From contig DAOUSQ010000040.1 in NCBI GenBank assembly GCA_030627145.1, forward strand, positions 1 through 7,758: a DNA stretch of 7,758 nucleotides, in the 5' to 3' direction. Each line of letters opens with the position of its first letter. Position 1 is the stretch's first letter. The notes below the pieces were generated by a model. That model ran no database searches. It had not been told where the DNA came from and worked only from the letters and a program-made list of their open reading frames with translations. The position numbers and the translations under genes were made by a program. Below, piece after piece: positions 4,412-7,758 of the stretch. The DNA comes from Syntrophomonadaceae bacterium (GTDB lineage Bacteria > Bacillota_B > Syntrophomonadia > Syntrophomonadales > Syntrophomonadaceae).

Positions 4412-6807
4412 TGTCAAGCCTGACACGAAAACTATTACGCACTATCAGGACAACAGCAGGTCAATTTATAGCCCTCGTAGCTATTGTCACAGTAGGGGTT
4501 GCTGTTTATATTACAATGACTACTGCATTCTATAACCTCAGTCGTTCTCAGCAGATATTTTACCAGGAATATGATTTTGCTGATTATTATTTTCATGTGG
4601 TTAAAGCTCCCGCAGGTGTAATTAATCAGGTAAAAGACGTACCCGGGGTATTAAAGGCAACAGGGCGTATTCAAAAGGACGTATCCGTAGTAAAAGAAAA
4701 TGACGAACGCGCCACTGCTCGATTGACAAGTTATCCACTTCCCATGGATAAAGAGATTAACCGTCTGCATTTATTGACCGGCAGGCTGTTTGATAACGAT
4801 CTCGGAACAGGCATAGCTGTCCTTGTGGATCCACAATATGCAGAAGCTAATAATTTGGAACCAGGAAAAAAGGTAGAAATAATTGCAGCTGAAAAAAAAG
4901 TCCCCCTTACAGTAGTGGGAACTGCCATAAGCCCGGAATTTGTGTATCCAATGAAGGATGCTGCTACAATGTTTCCTGATCCAAAGAAATTCGGTATTAT
5001 TATGATACCACATGAACAGGCCCAGCAGACATTAAATATGCAGGGACAGATAAACCAGGTGCTGATCAAATTAGCCCCGGGGACCAATGAGGATGAAATA
5101 AAGGAACGTATAGAGGAAATACTTAAACCCTATGGTAACCTGGCAAGTTATCCGCGAAAGGACCAGTTGAGCAATGCTGCTATACAGGCAGAAATAGATG
5201 GACTGGAGACTGCTTCAATCTATCTGCCGTTAATATTTTTTATAATTGCTGCTGCTATTCAATTTATTCTATTAAGCCGGTTAATAAAGTCACAGCGTTT
5301 GCAGATAGGAGTAATGAAAGCGCTTGGTTATGATAACTGGCAGATAATGTTTCACTTTACGGGATATGCCTTGTGTGTGACTACTGTGGGGGCCATAATA
5401 GGTACAAGTCTGGGTATTGTTATGGCTTCAGGTGTTTCTAATATGTATGCACTTTATTTTAATCTACCCCAGACTATTGGGGGAATAAATGTTAAAGCAG
5501 TTATATATAGTTTCCTTTTAAGCACGATGGTTGGAGCTGCTTCTGGATTTACGGCATCGCGAAAGGTTACTGGTATTAATCCAGCAGAGGCTATGCGTCC
5601 GGAACCACCCATAAGTGGTGGGGCAGTTATTATTGAGCGCTGGATCTGGTTATGGAAAAAGCTTAATACCTCCTGGAAAATGAGCCTGCGGTCCATATTT
5701 CGTAATCGTTTCAGATTTGCTATAACCATACTGGGAATAACAAGTGCCGTAGCTATCCTGGTACTGGCTTTATTTTCTAATGATTCAGTTGATTATATGA
5801 TGGACCGGAATTATTCTGATGAAAACCGGTATGATTTAATGGTCCATTTTAACAGGCCTATAAAGGAAGATGAAATCTTAAACTGGTCGCGCTGGGATGG
5901 AGTTTTACGTGTGGAACCTTTGTTGGAAGTGCCGGTAGAGATCTATGCTCAGGGGGCAGAGAAAAAAGATGGAAGGCCAGAGAATAATGTTCTCACCGGA
6001 CTCAACAGGCCATCCGAGTTTAAAAAAGTATTTAATGATGAAGGAGAAATCATTTCTGTACCAGAAGAAGGACTTTTGATAAGCGAACGTACTGCCAGGA
6101 AGTTAAATCTTAAAGTAGGCGATAAAGTTAAAGTAGAAACCAAACTTGGTATAGGGCCTTCCCAAGAAGCCTATGTCAAAGTAGCCGGAATAAATGAGCA
6201 GCTTATGATGGCAGGGGGGTCTTTTTGTTCCTTAAAAACAGCTAACAGGATATTAAAAGAGCAGCAAGTAATCACCAGTGCTATGCTAAAAGTAGACCCG
6301 AAGCTGGAAAAAACAATAGAAAAACGCTTAAACGATATGACAGGAGTTGCTTCTGTCCTGAGTAAGAGTAATGAAAAAAATAACCTTATGCAGCTTATGG
6401 ATAGTATGATATATTTCATTGGGATAATGGTCCTTTTTGCAGTTGTGCTAGGATTAGCCATAGTTTACAATTCATCAATGATGGCTTTTAATGAGAGGAA
6501 AAGGGAACTGACATCTTTAAGGGTAATAGGTTTTACCCATAGTGATATTTCAGGTCTGCTGTTTAAGGAGACACTGATACAATCACTTGTTGGAATTGCT
6601 ATTGGACTACCTGCTGGTAGAATTTTAGGAGAGTCCTACGTGAAAACAGTAAGTACAGACCTTTATACTATGCCAGTAGTAGTATATCCGGATTCATATA
6701 TTCAGTCTGCGGTAGTTGCCATAATATTTATAATCATAGGGCATCTTTTGGCAGTAAGACGGGTAAAACATCTTGATTTAGTGGAAATTTTGAAAAACCG
6801 GGATTAA
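4411..6807 (+). CDS. ABC transporter permease with two FtsX domains
   Basis: The 798-residue protein is a tandem of two MacB/FtsX units with about eight membrane helices. TM1 is at about 17-40, a large extracytoplasmic domain at 41-268, and three helices at about 270-291, 315-340 and 361-380. The second unit has TM5 at about 434-456, an extracytoplasmic domain at 457-660, and three helices at about 665-690, 716-735 and 761-781. Each unit shows the FtsX signature region: QRLQIGVMKALGYDNWQIMFHF in the first and KRELTSLRVIGFTHSDISGLLF in the second, and they end in NPAEAMRP and DLVEILKNRD. It would form the exporter core with the ATPase upstream. ATG 4411 overlaps the ATPase stop (TAATG) and has AAGGA (4396-4400) 10 bp upstream. 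ATG 4405 adds two residues but sits too close to that site. At this size a single subunit may suffice where MacB forms a dimer. Confidence 0.93.
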   Translation: MSSLTRKLLRTIRTTAGQFIALVAIVTVGVAVYITMTTAFYNLSRSQQIFYQEYDFADYYFHVVKAPAGVINQVKDVPGVLKATGRIQKDVSVVKENDERATARLTSYPLPMDKEINRLHLLTGRLFDNDLGTGIAVLVDPQYAEANNLEPGKKVEIIAAEKKVPLTVVGTAISPEFVYPMKDAATMFPDPKKFGIIMIPHEQAQQTLNMQGQINQVLIKLAPGTNEDEIKERIEEILKPYGNLASYPRKDQLSNAAIQAEIDGLETASIYLPLIFFIIAAAIQFILLSRLIKSQRLQIGVMKALGYDNWQIMFHFTGYALCVTTVGAIIGTSLGIVMASGVSNMYALYFNLPQTIGGINVKAVIYSFLLSTMVGAASGFTASRKVTGINPAEAMRPEPPISGGAVIIERWIWLWKKLNTSWKMSLRSIFRNRFRFAITILGITSAVAILVLALFSNDSVDYMMDRNYSDENRYDLMVHFNRPIKEDEILNWSRWDGVLRVEPLLEVPVEIYAQGAEKKDGRPENNVLTGLNRPSEFKKVFNDEGEIISVPEEGLLISERTARKLNLKVGDKVKVETKLGIGPSQEAYVKVAGINEQLMMAGGSFCSLKTANRILKEQQVITSAMLKVDPKLEKTIEKRLNDMTGVASVLSKSNEKNNLMQLMDSMIYFIGIMVLFAVVLGLAIVYNSSMMAFNERKRELTSLRVIGFTHSDISGLLFKETLIQSLVGIAIGLPAGRILGESYVKTVSTDLYTMPVVVYPDSYIQSAVVAIIFIIIGHLLAVRRVKHLDLVEILKNRD

Positions 6808-6821
6808 GGGAGAGAAAAGGT

Positions 6822-7758
6822 ATGAAACGTAAGATATTGTTGGGGAGCATTATATTAATTGTAATTATTGCAGTGTCTTTAGCCTTTACCGGAGGTGGGC
6901 AAGAAGTACAGGTAATAGAAGTTAGTAAGGGAAAACTGATCAAACAGGTAGAAGAGACCGGGTATGTTCAGGCAGTTGAGGACTACGAAATACAGGCCTC
7001 ACAAATGGGCAGGGTTATAAAAGTTTCTGTCGAACCAGGTGATACGGTAGAAAAAGGACAAGAACTCATGGTCCTGGAAAACCTGGATTTAAATACTGAA
7101 ATGAATTCGGTTGGTTCACAATTAGAAGGGGCAAGGGCAGAACTTGAAGCAGGAGAAATTGCTCTGGATAGTACCCGTCTGGAGTTAGAAACGGCGGAAA
7201 AGGACCTCAGCAGAAAAGAGCAGCTTCTCAGTGCGGGGGCTATTTCTCAGGTCGAATATGATAACGCGCTCTTAAATGTGACCAATCTTCAAAAGGCACT
7301 TGCCAGGCAGGAGGCCTATGTTAAGAGTATAAAATCACAGCTTATTAGTCTCGAAAACATGTACCAGGATATTAGATCTAAAAAGCAGCAGCTTGTAGTG
7401 CTCAGTCCTATGGTAGGAAAAATATTATCCCTTCCCCTTGAAGAGGGGCAGATGGCTTTCCCGGGTACTATTCTTGCTCAAGTGGGGATACCAGAGCAAC
7501 TAGAAGTTAAAACTGATATTTTAAGTGATGATTTAGCAGAGGTAAATGCAGGACAGAAAGCATATATTACTGCTCCTATATTAGGTGATGAAGTTCTGAC
7601 AGGGATAGTAACAAAGATCTATCCCCGAGCACATGAAAAAACTTCTGCTCTTGGCGTAATACAGCGCAGGGTGACCGTTATTATTACTCTGGATGAACCC
7701 GGAATACTTAAACCGGGATACGAAGTGCGAGCATCTATAGAAACTATGGTAAAACCTG
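6822..7758 (+). CDS. HlyD/MacA-family membrane fusion (adaptor) protein, 3' end outside window
   Basis: The frame is open to the end of the window (312 codons seen) and starts 14 bp after the permease, with AGGGAG (6807-6812) as binding site. An N-terminal membrane anchor (about residues 4-22) has no lipobox. Next come the first half of a biotinyl-lipoyl domain (GRVIKVSVEPGDTVEKGQELMVLE, 63-86) and a long coiled-coil hairpin (about 95-192, turning near LLSAGAISQVEYDNA). The second lipoyl half (LSPMVGKILSLPLEEGQMAFPG, 194-215) and a beta-barrel/membrane-proximal region (LEVKTDILSDDLAEVNAGQKAYI onward) follow. The lipoyl halves around a hairpin define the RND/MacA-type adaptor. In the operon it would join the FtsX-type exporter to form a MacAB- or YknXYZ-like assembly outside the membrane. 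The hairpin is moderately long, so an outer-membrane partner cannot be ruled out, but none is visible here. Confidence 0.93.
   Translation, partial: MKRKILLGSIILIVIIAVSLAFTGGGQEVQVIEVSKGKLIKQVEETGYVQAVEDYEIQASQMGRVIKVSVEPGDTVEKGQELMVLENLDLNTEMNSVGSQLEGARAELEAGEIALDSTRLELETAEKDLSRKEQLLSAGAISQVEYDNALLNVTNLQKALARQEAYVKSIKSQLISLENMYQDIRSKKQQLVVLSPMVGKILSLPLEEGQMAFPGTILAQVGIPEQLEVKTDILSDDLAEVNAGQKAYITAPILGDEVLTGIVTKIYPRAHEKTSALGVIQRRVTVIITLDEPGILKPGYEVRASIETMVKP

Noticed and set aside
4731..5087. Minus-strand open frames within the permease gene
   Set aside because: They are antisense to a well-supported FtsX-type permease, with no family resemblance and no start signals.

Overview
The window looks like chromosomal DNA from a low-to-moderate GC, Gram-positive-lineage bacterium, most likely Bacillota of the class Clostridia. 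The supporting signs are strong AGGAGG-type ribosome binding sites, a GTG start, a textbook sigma-A promoter, a lipobox lipoprotein signal, a FeoB-linked Cys-rich miniprotein and a SpoIIM-family membrane protein. The genus cannot be fixed from this sequence.

Left part (1-1257), ferrous iron uptake: the window opens inside feoB, the Fe(II) transporter, and shows its last 300 codons. A strong rho-independent terminator follows, then a small dyad, then a 64-residue FeoB-associated Cys-rich membrane protein.

Middle part (1440-2222), a decayed ABC importer operon: a substrate-binding lipoprotein of the FbpA/PotD-like type stops after 177 residues, about half the normal length. Immediately downstream come the first ~30 codons of an ABC ATPase, fused out of frame to its last ~38-45 codons, a TOBE-like tail. 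The permease and the catalytic part of the ATPase are missing. This looks like the scar of at least two internal deletions in an SBP-permease-ATPase operon. A 14-bp palindrome and a possible two-way terminator separate the scar from a convergent minus-strand gene for a SpoIIM/DUF95-family membrane protein.

Right part (3047-7758), a regulated export operon: a perfect TTGACA-18 bp-TATAAT promoter has an inverted repeat over its expected start point. It drives tetR-family regulator, MacB/LolD-type ATPase, 798-residue double-FtsX permease and HlyD/MacA-type membrane fusion protein. The last gene runs off the window. Gaps are 15 bp, a 1-bp overlap and 14 bp, so this is one transcription unit. The regulator probably represses its own operon, and the ATPase, permease and adaptor would form a MacAB/YknXYZ-like exporter of unknown substrate.

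No RNA genes, CRISPR arrays, insertion sequences or phage genes were seen. The parts most worth a second look are the operon scar, the promoter-operator arrangement and the unusual double-FtsX plus adaptor exporter. None of the intact genes belongs to an unrecognisable family.
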